NCBI GenBank assembly: GCA_004322425.1
Contig: SCVJ01000004.1
Span: 27,690 to 91,689 of the forward strand
Length of the DNA: 64,000 nt
Direction: 5' to 3'
Source of the DNA: Chitinophagaceae bacterium
GTDB lineage: Bacteria > Bacteroidota > Bacteroidia > Chitinophagales > Chitinophagaceae
This document shows positions 1 to 8,607 of this stretch, in pieces. The number at the start of each line of letters is the position of its first letter. Positions within the stretch are counted from its first letter, which is position 1. The notes under the pieces are model-generated. The model had not been told where the DNA came from, searched no databases, and saw only the letters and a list, made by a program, of their open reading frames with translations. A program made the translations under genes and the position numbers.

Positions 1-1
1 T

Positions 2-370
2 CGATTGGCAGATTGGTTTGGAGTGAAACAAATAGTTTGCAGTTTAAATTGTGCGGATGTGTACAATAGTAAGGTGGTTCAGTCTTCCATGGGAAGTATT
101 GCAAGAGTGCAAGTTGAATATCTTGATTTGAAAACTTGGTTTCAAGAAAATTCAGAATCAAGAATTTATGGTGCTACATTAAACGGGAGAGACGTTACTT
201 CGATGGAAAAAATAAAAAAAGGAATAATTGTAATTGGAAACGAATCGAAAGGAATAAGTGAAGAATTACTTCCGTTTATTAATGTACAAATTACAATTCT
301 AGGAAAAGGAAAGGCAGAATCACTTAATGCTGGAGTAGCAACTGGAATTATTCTTTCTCACCTTATCTAA
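2..370 (+). CDS. TrmH/SpoU-family RNA 2'-O-methyltransferase, 3' part
   Basis: This is the C-terminal SPOUT domain of an SAM-dependent RNA ribose methyltransferase; the gene begins before the window. The TTG start in the ORF track is an artefact: reading from base 2 gives R-L-A-D-W-F-G, the family's 'R.AdwFG' element. Later motifs are VIGNESKGIS (family motif 2, normally GNEgkGis) and ESLNAGVATGIIL (motif 3, SLN.s.A), which form the knotted SAM pocket. Its 3' end overlaps the convergent permease gene by 8 bp. The RNA target (23S rRNA or tRNA) cannot be told from this fragment. Confidence 0.9.
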   Translation, partial: RLADWFGVKQIVCSLNCADVYNSKVVQSSMGSIARVQVEYLDLKTWFQENSESRIYGATLNGRDVTSMEKIKKGIIVIGNESKGISEELLPFINVQITILGKGKAESLNAGVATGIILSHLI

Positions 371-1598
371 ATCGGATAGCTTTTATTGGAGTTATTTTAT
401 TGACTAAAAAACTGGGAATCATTAAAGACAAGAAACAAATTATCATTGTACCCAAACAAACTGCAGTAACTTGCCACCATACAATTTTTACAGCGGCAGT
501 ACTCATAAAATAAGCTTCTTCTTTTAATGTAATGAAACCTGTTTGTTGTTGAATAAAAAGTAATCCCAAACCTAATGCTGTACCTAAAATAATTCCTGTA
601 ATAGTTATTGTTATAGAATAACGTAGGAAAATTTTTTGAACAGTCCAATCAGTAGCGCCAAGTGTTTTTAGTACGCCAACCATTCTTACTCGTTCCAAAA
701 CCAATATAATAAGACAGGTAATTAGGTTGATAATAGCAACTAAAAGCATAAAGCCAATGAGCACATTTCGTGTTACATCTTGCATTCCCAACCAATCAAA
801 AATATTAGGATAAATGTCGCGTATGGTTTTTGTATCCCATTCCAAAGGGAATACATCCAACTCATATAATTCTTGACTTGTTTGTTGCATTTGATGATAG
901 TCATTCAGAAAAATTTCATATCCCCCAATTTGAGATGATTGCCAACCATTTAATCGTTGAATGAGTTTGATATCGGCAATTGCAAATGAATTATCATATT
1001 GTTCAATACCGGTTTTATAAATTCCTACAATTTCTAGTTTGTCGGGGCGTAATGTTCCATCTGGTCGAATGAAATAAATCAAAACTGAATCCTGCAATTT
1101 TAATTTTAGTTGATTGGCAGTATGTGTAGAGATAAGAATTTCTCTGGAGTAACTTGTTTCATTAAAATGCAACCATTTTCCTTCTTGAAGAAACTGATTA
1201 AAATGCTTGAAATCATAATTGCTATCCAAGCCTTTTACCATAATTCCCTCCATTTCATCTTTTGTTTTCAAAATTGAATAACGAGTTGCGAATGGATGAA
1301 TACTCTTTACTTGGGAATTATTCTTTAAAGCTGTAAGGACAGTATCGTTTTTAGTAATTGAAATTTCTTCAGAAGTTGGAGACCGGTCGCCTTGTTTGTA
1401 TTGTACGTGAATATGCCCCCAAAAACTAAAAATTTTTTGACTTACAGTTTCCTGAAATCCATTTACAAAAGATAACGTAATAATCATCACGGCTACACTG
1501 ATAGCGGTGGCAACAGCTGATAACCGAATGATAAATCGAGAAAATGATTTTTGACGATTAAAAGTAATTCGATTTGCTATGAAAGTTGAAAGATTCAA
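363..1598 (-). CDS. FtsX-like ABC permease (LolC/LolE type)
   Basis: Inner-membrane permease of the FtsX/MacB class, most like the LolC/E subunits that release lipoproteins from the inner membrane. One membrane segment lies near residues 20-48, followed by a large periplasmic domain to about 275, then three segments to the C-terminus. The cytoplasmic loop MVGVLKTLGATDWTVQKIF is typical of the family. The start is TTG, kept because the resulting MNLSTFIANR matches the conserved 'MNLxxFIAxR' N-terminus of Bacteroidota homologues. No LolD-type ATPase lies next to it, so the partner must be elsewhere. Substrate is inferred from family only. Confidence 0.85.
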   Translation of the reverse strand: MNLSTFIANRITFNRQKSFSRFIIRLSAVATAISVAVMIITLSFVNGFQETVSQKIFSFWGHIHVQYKQGDRSPTSEEISITKNDTVLTALKNNSQVKSIHPFATRYSILKTKDEMEGIMVKGLDSNYDFKHFNQFLQEGKWLHFNETSYSREILISTHTANQLKLKLQDSVLIYFIRPDGTLRPDKLEIVGIYKTGIEQYDNSFAIADIKLIQRLNGWQSSQIGGYEIFLNDYHQMQQTSQELYELDVFPLEWDTKTIRDIYPNIFDWLGMQDVTRNVLIGFMLLVAIINLITCLIILVLERVRMVGVLKTLGATDWTVQKIFLRYSITITITGIILGTALGLGLLFIQQQTGFITLKEEAYFMSTAAVKIVWWQVTAVCLGTMIICFLSLMIPSFLVNKITPIKAIRFR

Positions 1599-1614
1599 GC
1601 GGGTGTTTAATAAT

Positions 1615-1622
1615 CAAAAATA
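1615..1622 (-). promoter_or_regulatory. Bacteroidota -7 promoter element for the FtsX-like permease
   Basis: On the minus strand the bases read TATTTTTG, matching the Bacteroidota sigma factor -7 consensus TAnnTTTG. It lies 16 bases upstream of the TTG start codon. No clear -33 TTTG was seen. Confidence 0.4.
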
Positions 1623-1707
1623 GGAAGCGAAAAAGATTTAAGCGATTTTTCCTGATAATTTCACAATATTGTATTGAAAATACGTTTTAGTAGCAACAAT
1701 TATTTTC

Positions 1708-2985
1708 ATGAAATCAGTTTTAACAGCTTGTTTTTTATTGTTGACATATTTGGTGCAAAGCCAAAATCCCGATTTTAAGTATGGCCAATCAATTCAATCT
1801 GCACAATTATTAAAAAATGGGAATTCGCTAAATTTTCCTGTGCTAAAATTAAATAGTTCAGATGAACTACAGCTTTATTTTGACGACCTAGATGCAAAGG
1901 TTAAAAATTATTATTATACATATCAATTATGTAATAGCGATTGGTCTGTTTCATCACTAAATTCTTTTAATTATATAAAGGGGTTTCAAAACGTTCGTAT
2001 TAATACGTATAGAAATTCTTCAATAGCACTTACGCCATACATTCACTATCAAGCAAATATTCCAAGCAAATCAAGTGTAATTACTCGTTCAGGCAATTAT
2101 CTTTTGAAAATATTTTTAGATGCGGACACAGCAAAGCTTGTTTTTACAAAGCAATTTATAGTAGTGGACAAAAAAGTAGATGTAGTAGCCAATGTGTTAC
2201 AACCTTTTAGTGGCGAATTTTTTCGAACACATCAAAAGGTACAAATTGCGTTTACAGTGAATCAACAATTAAATGTTTTTAGTCCGCAAGATTTTTCCGT
2301 AGTGATACTGCAAAATAATGTTTGGAATAGTGCCGTGACGTTAATAAATCCATCTGTGTTTAGAGATAAGTATTTTGAATACAATGATGAGTTGCTTTCT
2401 ACTTTCTCTGCTGGAAAGGCGTGGCGATGGATAGATTTACGAAGTTTTAAATTGATGAGTGAAAGAATGACTCGTCTTGAAAAAAAATTGACACAAACTA
2501 ATGTTTTTGTAAAGACAGATGAGGAGCGGCAGCAGCAACCGCTAATTAATTATCGAGATATTAATGGAGTTCTTTTTATAGAAACTACCGATAACGTCAA
2601 TCCATTTTGGCAAGCCGATTATGCAACTGTTCATTTTAGTTTTTCACCTCCGGCTAATAAAGCTTATTACAAGAAAGATGTTTATTTGTTTGGCGAGTTG
2701 ACTAATTATGCTAAAAATGAAAATGCAAAAATGAGATTCAATGAAGAAAAAGGCATGTATGAAACTGAATTATTTTTAAAACAAGGTTTTTATAACTATA
2801 CTTATTGCATTGCGAATGAAAAAAATCAAACTGGACAAAATAATTTCAAAAATTTGGATGGAAATTATTGGGCAACAGACAATTCTTATACAGTTTTAGT
2901 GTATTATCATCCATTTGGAGGAAGAGCCGATGAATTGGTAGGAGTTACTACAATTAATTCAAATTTTCAGATTAGAAGCAATTAG
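1708..2985 (+). CDS. DUF5103 protein, type IX secretion system plug protein
   Basis: Exported protein of 425 residues with an N-terminal signal peptide (MKSVLTACFLLLTYLVQSQ). The whole mature part matches the DUF5103 pattern seen across Bacteroidota: an early 'YTYQLCNSDWS.S.L' element, 'F.NVRINTYRNS' and a C-terminal beta-rich region with 'G.F.NYTY'. In Flavobacterium the equivalent protein (Plug) occupies the periplasmic side of the T9SS outer-membrane translocon when cargo is absent, so this gene implies that the organism has a T9SS. No other T9SS gene is in the window. Recognition is from family resemblance. Confidence 0.8.
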   Translation: MKSVLTACFLLLTYLVQSQNPDFKYGQSIQSAQLLKNGNSLNFPVLKLNSSDELQLYFDDLDAKVKNYYYTYQLCNSDWSVSSLNSFNYIKGFQNVRINTYRNSSIALTPYIHYQANIPSKSSVITRSGNYLLKIFLDADTAKLVFTKQFIVVDKKVDVVANVLQPFSGEFFRTHQKVQIAFTVNQQLNVFSPQDFSVVILQNNVWNSAVTLINPSVFRDKYFEYNDELLSTFSAGKAWRWIDLRSFKLMSERMTRLEKKLTQTNVFVKTDEERQQQPLINYRDINGVLFIETTDNVNPFWQADYATVHFSFSPPANKAYYKKDVYLFGELTNYAKNENAKMRFNEEKGMYETELFLKQGFYNYTYCIANEKNQTGQNNFKNLDGNYWATDNSYTVLVYYHPFGGRADELVGVTTINSNFQIRSN

Positions 2986-3003
2986 CCAGCAAAAGCTTTC
3001 CCT

Positions 3004-3011
3004 TATCTTTG
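3004..3011 (+). promoter_or_regulatory. -7 promoter element for SRP RNA
   Basis: TATCTTTG fits the Bacteroidota consensus TAnnTTTG exactly. It ends 4 bases before the predicted 5' end of the SRP RNA, which is where transcription should begin. A -33 TTTG is not obvious. Confidence 0.6.
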
Positions 3012-3015
3012 CGAC

Positions 3016-3110
3016 GGCAGGTCTTACACGACCAGCTCCTGCTGAACCTCCCCAGAGCCGGAAGGCAGCAAGGATACGTGGTTGTAGCGGTGCGATGTGA
3101 GTAGCCTGCC
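3016..3110 (+). ncRNA. ffs: Signal recognition particle RNA (4.5S, small bacterial type)
   Basis: About 95 bases form a long hairpin. The ends GGCAGG and CCTGCC pair, and the apical part 'cctccccagagccggaaggcagcaagg' is the conserved SRP domain IV: the symmetric and asymmetric loops that bind Ffh, capped by a GGAA tetraloop in GCC-GGAA-GGC. A run of five T follows the closing stem at once, giving a factor-independent terminator. The RNA guides ribosomes making membrane proteins to the Ffh/FtsY pathway. The gene sits alone between the T9SS plug gene and a transaldolase gene with its own promoter element. Confidence 0.92.
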
Positions 3111-3140
3111 TTTTTAAAATAAATGATTCAAAAATTTAGC

Positions 3141-3794
3141 ATGAAATTTTTTATCGATACTGCAAATCTTGCACAAATTAAAGAAGCAAATGAGCTAGGA
3201 ATTTTAGATGGTGTAACCACGAATCCATCCTTGATGGCCAAAGAAGGCATTAAAGGGGAAGCTGCTATTATAAATCATTATAAAGCCATTTGTGAATTAG
3301 TGGATGGTGATATTAGTGCCGAAGTGATTGCAACCGATTTTGCAGGAATTGTAGAAGAGGGAAAAAAATTAGCAGCAATTCACAAAAATATTGTTGTAAA
3401 AGTTCCGATGATAAAAGACGGAATTAAAGCTATAAAATATTTTAGTGATGCTGGAATCAGAACTAATTGTACTCTTGTTTTTTCGGCTGGGCAAGCTATT
3501 TTAGCAGCAAAAGCTGGTGCCAGTTATGTTTCTCCTTTTATTGGAAGAATTGACGATAGCGGTTGGGATGGTGTGCAATTGATTGAACAAATTGTTCATA
3601 TTTTTTCTATTCAAGGATTTAAAACCGAAGTATTAGCAGCATCAATTCGTTTCCCCAATCATATTATTCGTTGTGCCGAAGCAGGTGCACATGTTTGCAC
3701 TTGTCCACTTGATTCCATTCTAGGTTTATTAAAACACCCACTTACAGATATTGGATTGGCAAAGTTTCTTGAAGATGCCAAAAAGACCCAATAA
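3141..3794 (+). CDS. Small transaldolase (TalC/fructose-6-phosphate aldolase family)
   Basis: A 217-residue TIM-barrel class I aldolase. The start is moved to the ATG giving [10 protein letters not shown], the standard N-terminus; the ORF-track start adds six unneeded residues. The Schiff-base lysine is K87 in VVKVPM. Members are often annotated fructose-6-phosphate aldolase (fsa), but residue F133 in SPFIGRID is Phe as in true transaldolases, where E. coli FSA has Tyr. I therefore predict transfer of dihydroxyacetone units in the non-oxidative pentose phosphate pathway. It follows the SRP RNA by 30 bases and precedes the hydroxyproline cluster by 45 bases. Confidence 0.88.
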   Translation: MKFFIDTANLAQIKEANELGILDGVTTNPSLMAKEGIKGEAAIINHYKAICELVDGDISAEVIATDFAGIVEEGKKLAAIHKNIVVKVPMIKDGIKAIKYFSDAGIRTNCTLVFSAGQAILAAKAGASYVSPFIGRIDDSGWDGVQLIEQIVHIFSIQGFKTEVLAASIRFPNHIIRCAEAGAHVCTCPLDSILGLLKHPLTDIGLAKFLEDAKKTQ

Positions 3795-3839
3795 ATTTTT
3801 GTAGATCAGTTTATTTTAAAATAACTAAAACTATTTTCT

Positions 3840-4736
3840 ATGAATTTTGAATGGAAAGGAGTTTTTCCTGCTTTACTTACGCCATTTACTGAGAAAGATG
3901 AGGTAGATTATGATTTGTTCAAAAAAAATTTGCAATCTCAGTTAGATGCTGGAGTTCATGGAGTAATTATTGGTGGATCGTTGGGAGAGGCAAGTACAAT
4001 TACACAATTTGAAAAAGAGCAACTTACAAAATGTGCGGTTGACTATGTTTCTGGAAAAATACCAGTCATAATGAACATTGCTGAAAGTACCACGAATGAT
4101 GCCATCCAGCAATCAAACAATGCAAAAAAATGGGGTGCTTCTGGATTAATGCTGCTTCCGCCCATGCGATATAAAACTGATCATCGGGAAACTGTGGGAT
4201 ATTTTAAATCTGTGGCAACACAAACAGATTTGCCAATTATGATTTACAATAATCCTGTAGATTATAAAATAGATGTAACGATTGATATGTTTGATGAATT
4301 AATTCAATGTAACAATATTACAGCAGTTAAAGAAAGCACACGAGATGTAACAAATGTTACTCGATTAAAAAATAGATTTGGAAATAGAATTAAGATTTTA
4401 TGTGGAGTAGATACATTGGCAATGGAAGAATTATGCTTGGGGGCAGATGGTTGGGTAGCAGGATTAGTCGATGCTTTTCCAAAAGAAACTGTAGCTATTT
4501 ATAATTTAGTTAAAGCAGGAAAAATTGACGAAGCCACAAAAATTTACAGATGGTTTATGCCATTACTCGAATTGGATATTCATCCCAAATTAGTACAATA
4601 TATCAAACTAGCTGCGGCTCAAACAGGCATTGGAAGTGAATTTGTGCGTCCTCCTCGATTAACTTTGATGGGAGACGAACGAGTTAAAGTTTTAAAAATT
4701 ATTAATGATGGAATTAAGTATCGCCCAATAATTTAA
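3840..4736 (+). CDS. DapA-family lyase, likely pyrroline-4-hydroxy-2-carboxylate deaminase
   Basis: 298 residues, full-length DHDPS/NAL-family TIM barrel. The proton-relay tyrosine is Y136 (IMIYNNP) and the Schiff-base lysine K164 (AVKEST). Alone it could be a dihydrodipicolinate synthase or another 2-oxo acid lyase, but it is the first gene of a run containing a hydroxyproline epimerase, an FAD amine dehydrogenase and a type III semialdehyde dehydrogenase. In known hydroxyproline clusters the DapA-like member deaminates and dehydrates delta1-pyrroline-4-hydroxy-2-carboxylate to 2-oxoglutarate semialdehyde. Ten bases separate it from the dehydrogenase. A 14-bp palindrome TTATTTTAAAATAA lies just upstream (3811-3824). 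Confidence 0.85.
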   Translation: MNFEWKGVFPALLTPFTEKDEVDYDLFKKNLQSQLDAGVHGVIIGGSLGEASTITQFEKEQLTKCAVDYVSGKIPVIMNIAESTTNDAIQQSNNAKKWGASGLMLLPPMRYKTDHRETVGYFKSVATQTDLPIMIYNNPVDYKIDVTIDMFDELIQCNNITAVKESTRDVTNVTRLKNRFGNRIKILCGVDTLAMEELCLGADGWVAGLVDAFPKETVAIYNLVKAGKIDEATKIYRWFMPLLELDIHPKLVQYIKLAAAQTGIGSEFVRPPRLTLMGDERVKVLKIINDGIKYRPII

Positions 4737-4746
4737 TAAAAAAAAT

Positions 4747-6237
4747 ATGTTTACTGATTCTACATCAAATGAAATAGGTATTGTGATGACAGAAGCTTGG
4801 GAAGCTTTTCACATTTATCGTAAAATGAGTTTGCAACGAAGAGCGGATTTTATGAAAACGATTGCATTTGAAATTGAAGCTTGCGGTGATTTGTTGATTC
4901 AAACAGCAATGGAGGAAACTAATTTGCCTGAAGTACGATTAAAAAATGAACGTGCCAGAACAATGTTTCAACTTAATCAATATGCCACTTTTTGTGAAGA
5001 AGGTAGTTGGTTGAATGCATGTATTGATACTGCGGTGGATGATAAAAATCCACCCAAACCAGACATTCGAAAAATGCTTGTTCCTATTGGACCAGTAGTA
5101 GTTTTTGGTGCTTCAAATTTTCCATTTGCATATTCTACTGCGGGTGGAGATACTGCGTGCGCCCTTGCTGCAGGTTGTTCAGTAATTGTAAAAGCACATC
5201 CCGCACATCCTAAAACTTCTACAATTGTAGCCAATGCAATTTATAAAGCAGTTGAAAAATGTAATATGCCCAAAGGAATATTTGCTCATGTTTTTGGACA
5301 AAGTTTTGAAGTCGGGAAAAATTTAGTAATGCATCCAAAAACTAAAGCTGTTGGTTTTACAGGTTCTTACATTGGTGGTAAACAATTATTCGATTGGGCA
5401 AACCAGCGTAAAGAACCGATTCCGGTTTTTGCAGAAATGGGAAGTGTAAATCCTATTTTTCTTCTTCAAGAGAAATTAAAAAAAGACACATCAAGTTTGG
5501 CGCAAAACATTGCGGCATCCATTACTTTAGGAATAGGTCAATTTTGTACAAATCCGGGATTGATTATTGGAATTGAAAGCGAGGAATTAAACTTATTTGT
5601 ACATGATTTGGGAAAGCTAATACAGCAAACAAACCCTGCTGCTATGCTGCATTCCGGAATTGTAAAATCTTACAAAAACAAAAAATCTGAATCCTTATTG
5701 CAGGAAGGAGTTCATTTAGTTGCTGAATCTGAAAAAGAAGTTAAAGAAAATGAAGGATTGCCTTCTGCGGCAACTACTACAGGCGCAATATTTTTAAATA
5801 ATCCTTTACTTCATCAAGAAATATTTGGCCCTTTTTCGTTAGTTGTTCGTTGTAAGGATTTGAACGAAATGCTTGAAGTAGCAATGCATTTAGAAGGTCA
5901 ATTGACAGCAACAATAATGGCTACAGAAAACGATTTTCTTCAAAGTAACAATTTAGTGGAAGCCATTAAAAATATTTGTGGCAGGTTTATTTTAAATGGA
6001 GTTCCAACTGGTGTTGAAGTTTGTACTAGTATGCAACATGGAGGTCCTTTTCCTGCATCAACAGACTCCAGGTTTACCGCAGTGGGAATAGACGGAATAA
6101 AAAGATTTGCCAGACCTATGTCTTTTCAAAATTGGCCTAATAATCTTCTACCAGATGAGTTGAAAAACGAAAATTCTCAAAAAATATGGCGAACGGTTAA
6201 TGGGCAATTGACAAAAGATGTTATTTTTTCAAATTAA
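4747..6237 (+). CDS. 2-oxoglutarate semialdehyde dehydrogenase (aldehyde dehydrogenase)
   Basis: A 496-residue NAD(P)-dependent aldehyde dehydrogenase. The Rossmann part shows FGASNFPFAYS and FTGSYIGG. The general base is E230 (FAEMGSVNP) and the catalytic nucleophile C267 (GIGQFCTNPG). The 'GQFCTNPG' and 'AEMGSVNP' wording is that of the 2-oxoglutarate semialdehyde dehydrogenases of hydroxyproline and pentose clusters rather than of betaine or succinate-semialdehyde enzymes. It would oxidise the product of the preceding deaminase to 2-oxoglutarate for the TCA cycle. It is tightly linked to its neighbours on the same strand. Confidence 0.88.
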   Translation: MFTDSTSNEIGIVMTEAWEAFHIYRKMSLQRRADFMKTIAFEIEACGDLLIQTAMEETNLPEVRLKNERARTMFQLNQYATFCEEGSWLNACIDTAVDDKNPPKPDIRKMLVPIGPVVVFGASNFPFAYSTAGGDTACALAAGCSVIVKAHPAHPKTSTIVANAIYKAVEKCNMPKGIFAHVFGQSFEVGKNLVMHPKTKAVGFTGSYIGGKQLFDWANQRKEPIPVFAEMGSVNPIFLLQEKLKKDTSSLAQNIAASITLGIGQFCTNPGLIIGIESEELNLFVHDLGKLIQQTNPAAMLHSGIVKSYKNKKSESLLQEGVHLVAESEKEVKENEGLPSAATTTGAIFLNNPLLHQEIFGPFSLVVRCKDLNEMLEVAMHLEGQLTATIMATENDFLQSNNLVEAIKNICGRFILNGVPTGVEVCTSMQHGGPFPASTDSRFTAVGIDGIKRFARPMSFQNWPNNLLPDELKNENSQKIWRTVNGQLTKDVIFSN

Positions 6238-6258
6238 TTGGCCTAAATTTTATTGATT

Positions 6259-8568
6259 ATGAAAAAAATAGCAATCCTTTTATTGTTTCCAACTTTTGTT
6301 TTTTCGCAATCTGTTTCGTTTACAACAGGCAGAGAAAAAATGGAGGCGTTTAAAAAGCAAACTGATTTATTAAATCAATCACAGTATAAAAATATTCAAT
6401 GGCGTCTAACTGGACCTGATACCAGAAGTGGGCGCTGTACGGATGTTGAGGGAATTACTGGCAATACCAATATTATTTATGCATCTTTTGCAACAGGTGG
6501 TTTGTGGAAAACAATAGATGGAGGTATCAATTGGCTTTCTCTTTTTGATCGTGAAGCAACTCAATCAATTGGAGATATCGCTTTAGCCCCATCCAATAAT
6601 GAAGTTTTATATGTTGGTACTGGCGAAGCAAATATTTTTCGTGCTTCACTTCCCGGCATAGGAATGTATAAAACAATTGATGGAGGAAAAACATTCAAAC
6701 ATCTCGGGTTGGAAAACACGGGAACCATTGCAAGAATACTTGTTCATCCGTTAAATGAAAATATAGTGTATGTTGCTGCAAGTGGTAATGAATGGAGTTA
6801 TAATTCAGATCGCGGTGTTTATCTTACAATGAATGGTGGAAAAACGTGGAATAAAATTTTAAATGAAAATGAAAAAAGTGGTTGTATTGATTTGGTAATG
6901 GATCCTTCTGATCCCAATACTATTTATGCTTCAATGTGGAATCGAATTCGGAGACGATGGAGTGATCCTATTCCTGAAGAGGGAGATAATATTTACAAAA
7001 CAACTGATGGTGGTTTAACTTGGAAAGTTATTAATAATGGGTTGCCTGAAACAAAAACAACAGGAAGAATCGGCTTAGCAATTTCAAAATCAAATCCCAA
7101 TATTTTGTATGCTTTTGTTGATGATCATAATAAAAAAAGAGAGCCACGAGATGGTGAAACGGATAGCTACGAAAGAAAAGTACAAAAAGTTGTAATTGGT
7201 GGCGCTATTTATCGAAGCTCAGATAAAGGAGCTCATTGGGAAAAAATGGGAGAAGTACACGATTTCTTCAAACCATTTTCGGGTACTTATGGTTGGGTGT
7301 TTAGTCAAATTAGAGTCAATCCTACCAACGAAAATGAAGTGTATGCTTTAGGTGTTTCCATGGGAAAATCTGTAGATGGCGGAAAAACATGGAAACAATT
7401 CCAGCCATCCGATAAAAAAAGCGAGTGGATTCATGGTGATAACCATGCTTTGTGGTTTGATGAAAAAAATCCAGAAAGAATTATTTTAGGAAACGATGGA
7501 GGTGTGAGTACAACATTTGACGGGGGTAAAATTTGGAATAATTTTTTTGATAAAATTCCAACTACACAATTTTATACAGTTGCCTACGACATGCAAAGGC
7601 CATTCAATATTTTTGGTGCTGTGCAAGATGAAGGAACAATGAGCGGCAACGAGAAAAATATTTTTGGTTCTTCTCAAGATTCAACTCTTCGACCGTGGAT
7701 AATGGCGCCAGGTGGCGAGGGTACGCAAATACAGGTCGATCCACAAAATCATAATATTGTTTTTTCAGCTTCTTACTATGGGCGCTTGATGAAAAGTGAT
7801 ATGAGTCAACCCAATAATACGAGAAGTAAAAAGATTTCAGTTTTTGATGTTGGTAGAATTGATTCTTTACGTGGCGAATGGATTGCTGGAACCTTAATGT
7901 CGAAATTTGATAATAAAGTTATTTATCACGGTTTGCAGCATTTATACAAATCGGAGGATAGTGGAAATTCTTGGAAATGTATAAGTGATGATCTTTCGCA
8001 TAATGATGCAACAAAAATGGGAGTGTATCCATATTTAATTTATCACCAAGCTATAACTACAATTTCGGAAGGTGAAAAACCCGGAATTGTTTACATTGGC
8101 ACTGATGATGGAAGAGTGTGGCTAACTAAAAATGACGGAACAAATTGGGAAGAAATTACAGAAGGATTGCCGGTAAATAAGCATGTTTCAAAAATCACTG
8201 CTTCTGTTTTTAATCCACAAAAAGTATATGTTGCCCTGAACGATCGGCGTCAAGATAATCACACTTCCTATTTATATGAATCTAATAATTATGGAAAAAC
8301 ATGGACTTCAATTGCAAGAAATTTGCCCAACTCGCCTGTGAATGTAATTATTGAACATCCGGAAGATTCTAAAATATTATTTTGTGGAACCGACATGGGA
8401 GTTTATATGTATAATAGTAAAATCCGAAAATGGAGTGCAATAAACGGAAATATTCCAGTTGCAGTTTCTGTAAATGATATGTTTATTCATCCACGCGATA
8501 AGAAATTAGTTATTGGAACTTATGGAAGAGGCGTATATGTATTAGACGATTTATCAAAAGTCAAATAG
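6259..8568 (+). CDS. Exported BNR-repeat (sortilin/VPS10-like) beta-propeller protein
   Basis: A 769-residue protein with signal peptide MKKIAILLLFPTFVFSQ; the ATG start is preferred over the TTG in the ORF track, two codons upstream. It carries repeated Asp-box/BNR motifs of the S-x-D-x-G-x-T-W type: KTIDGGINW, KTIDGGKTF, LTMNGGKTW, KTTDGGLTW, KSVDGGKTW, KSEDSGNSW, LTKNDGTNW and ESNNYGKTW, spaced as in ten-bladed VPS10/sortilin-like or xyloglucanase-like propellers. No T9SS C-terminal sorting domain is seen; the protein ends in GRGVYVLDDLSKVK. Relatives are annotated 'glycosyl hydrolase' on thin evidence. It lies inside the hydroxyproline cluster, 21 bases after the dehydrogenase, which suggests a role in obtaining that substrate (inference). 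Confidence 0.8.
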   Translation: MKKIAILLLFPTFVFSQSVSFTTGREKMEAFKKQTDLLNQSQYKNIQWRLTGPDTRSGRCTDVEGITGNTNIIYASFATGGLWKTIDGGINWLSLFDREATQSIGDIALAPSNNEVLYVGTGEANIFRASLPGIGMYKTIDGGKTFKHLGLENTGTIARILVHPLNENIVYVAASGNEWSYNSDRGVYLTMNGGKTWNKILNENEKSGCIDLVMDPSDPNTIYASMWNRIRRRWSDPIPEEGDNIYKTTDGGLTWKVINNGLPETKTTGRIGLAISKSNPNILYAFVDDHNKKREPRDGETDSYERKVQKVVIGGAIYRSSDKGAHWEKMGEVHDFFKPFSGTYGWVFSQIRVNPTNENEVYALGVSMGKSVDGGKTWKQFQPSDKKSEWIHGDNHALWFDEKNPERIILGNDGGVSTTFDGGKIWNNFFDKIPTTQFYTVAYDMQRPFNIFGAVQDEGTMSGNEKNIFGSSQDSTLRPWIMAPGGEGTQIQVDPQNHNIVFSASYYGRLMKSDMSQPNNTRSKKISVFDVGRIDSLRGEWIAGTLMSKFDNKVIYHGLQHLYKSEDSGNSWKCISDDLSHNDATKMGVYPYLIYHQAITTISEGEKPGIVYIGTDDGRVWLTKNDGTNWEEITEGLPVNKHVSKITASVFNPQKVYVALNDRRQDNHTSYLYESNNYGKTWTSIARNLPNSPVNVIIEHPEDSKILFCGTDMGVYMYNSKIRKWSAINGNIPVAVSVNDMFIHPRDKKLVIGTYGRGVYVLDDLSKVK

Positions 8569-8607
8569 AGTGAGTTTTTAGTATTGAAAAATTTTATCTC
8601 AATTGAA

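Noticed and set aside
3811-3824. Palindrome TTATTTTAAAATAA upstream of the hydroxyproline cluster as a firm operator
   Set aside because: It is made only of A and T, which occurs by chance in this AT-rich DNA, and no regulator gene is nearby; kept as a remark only.
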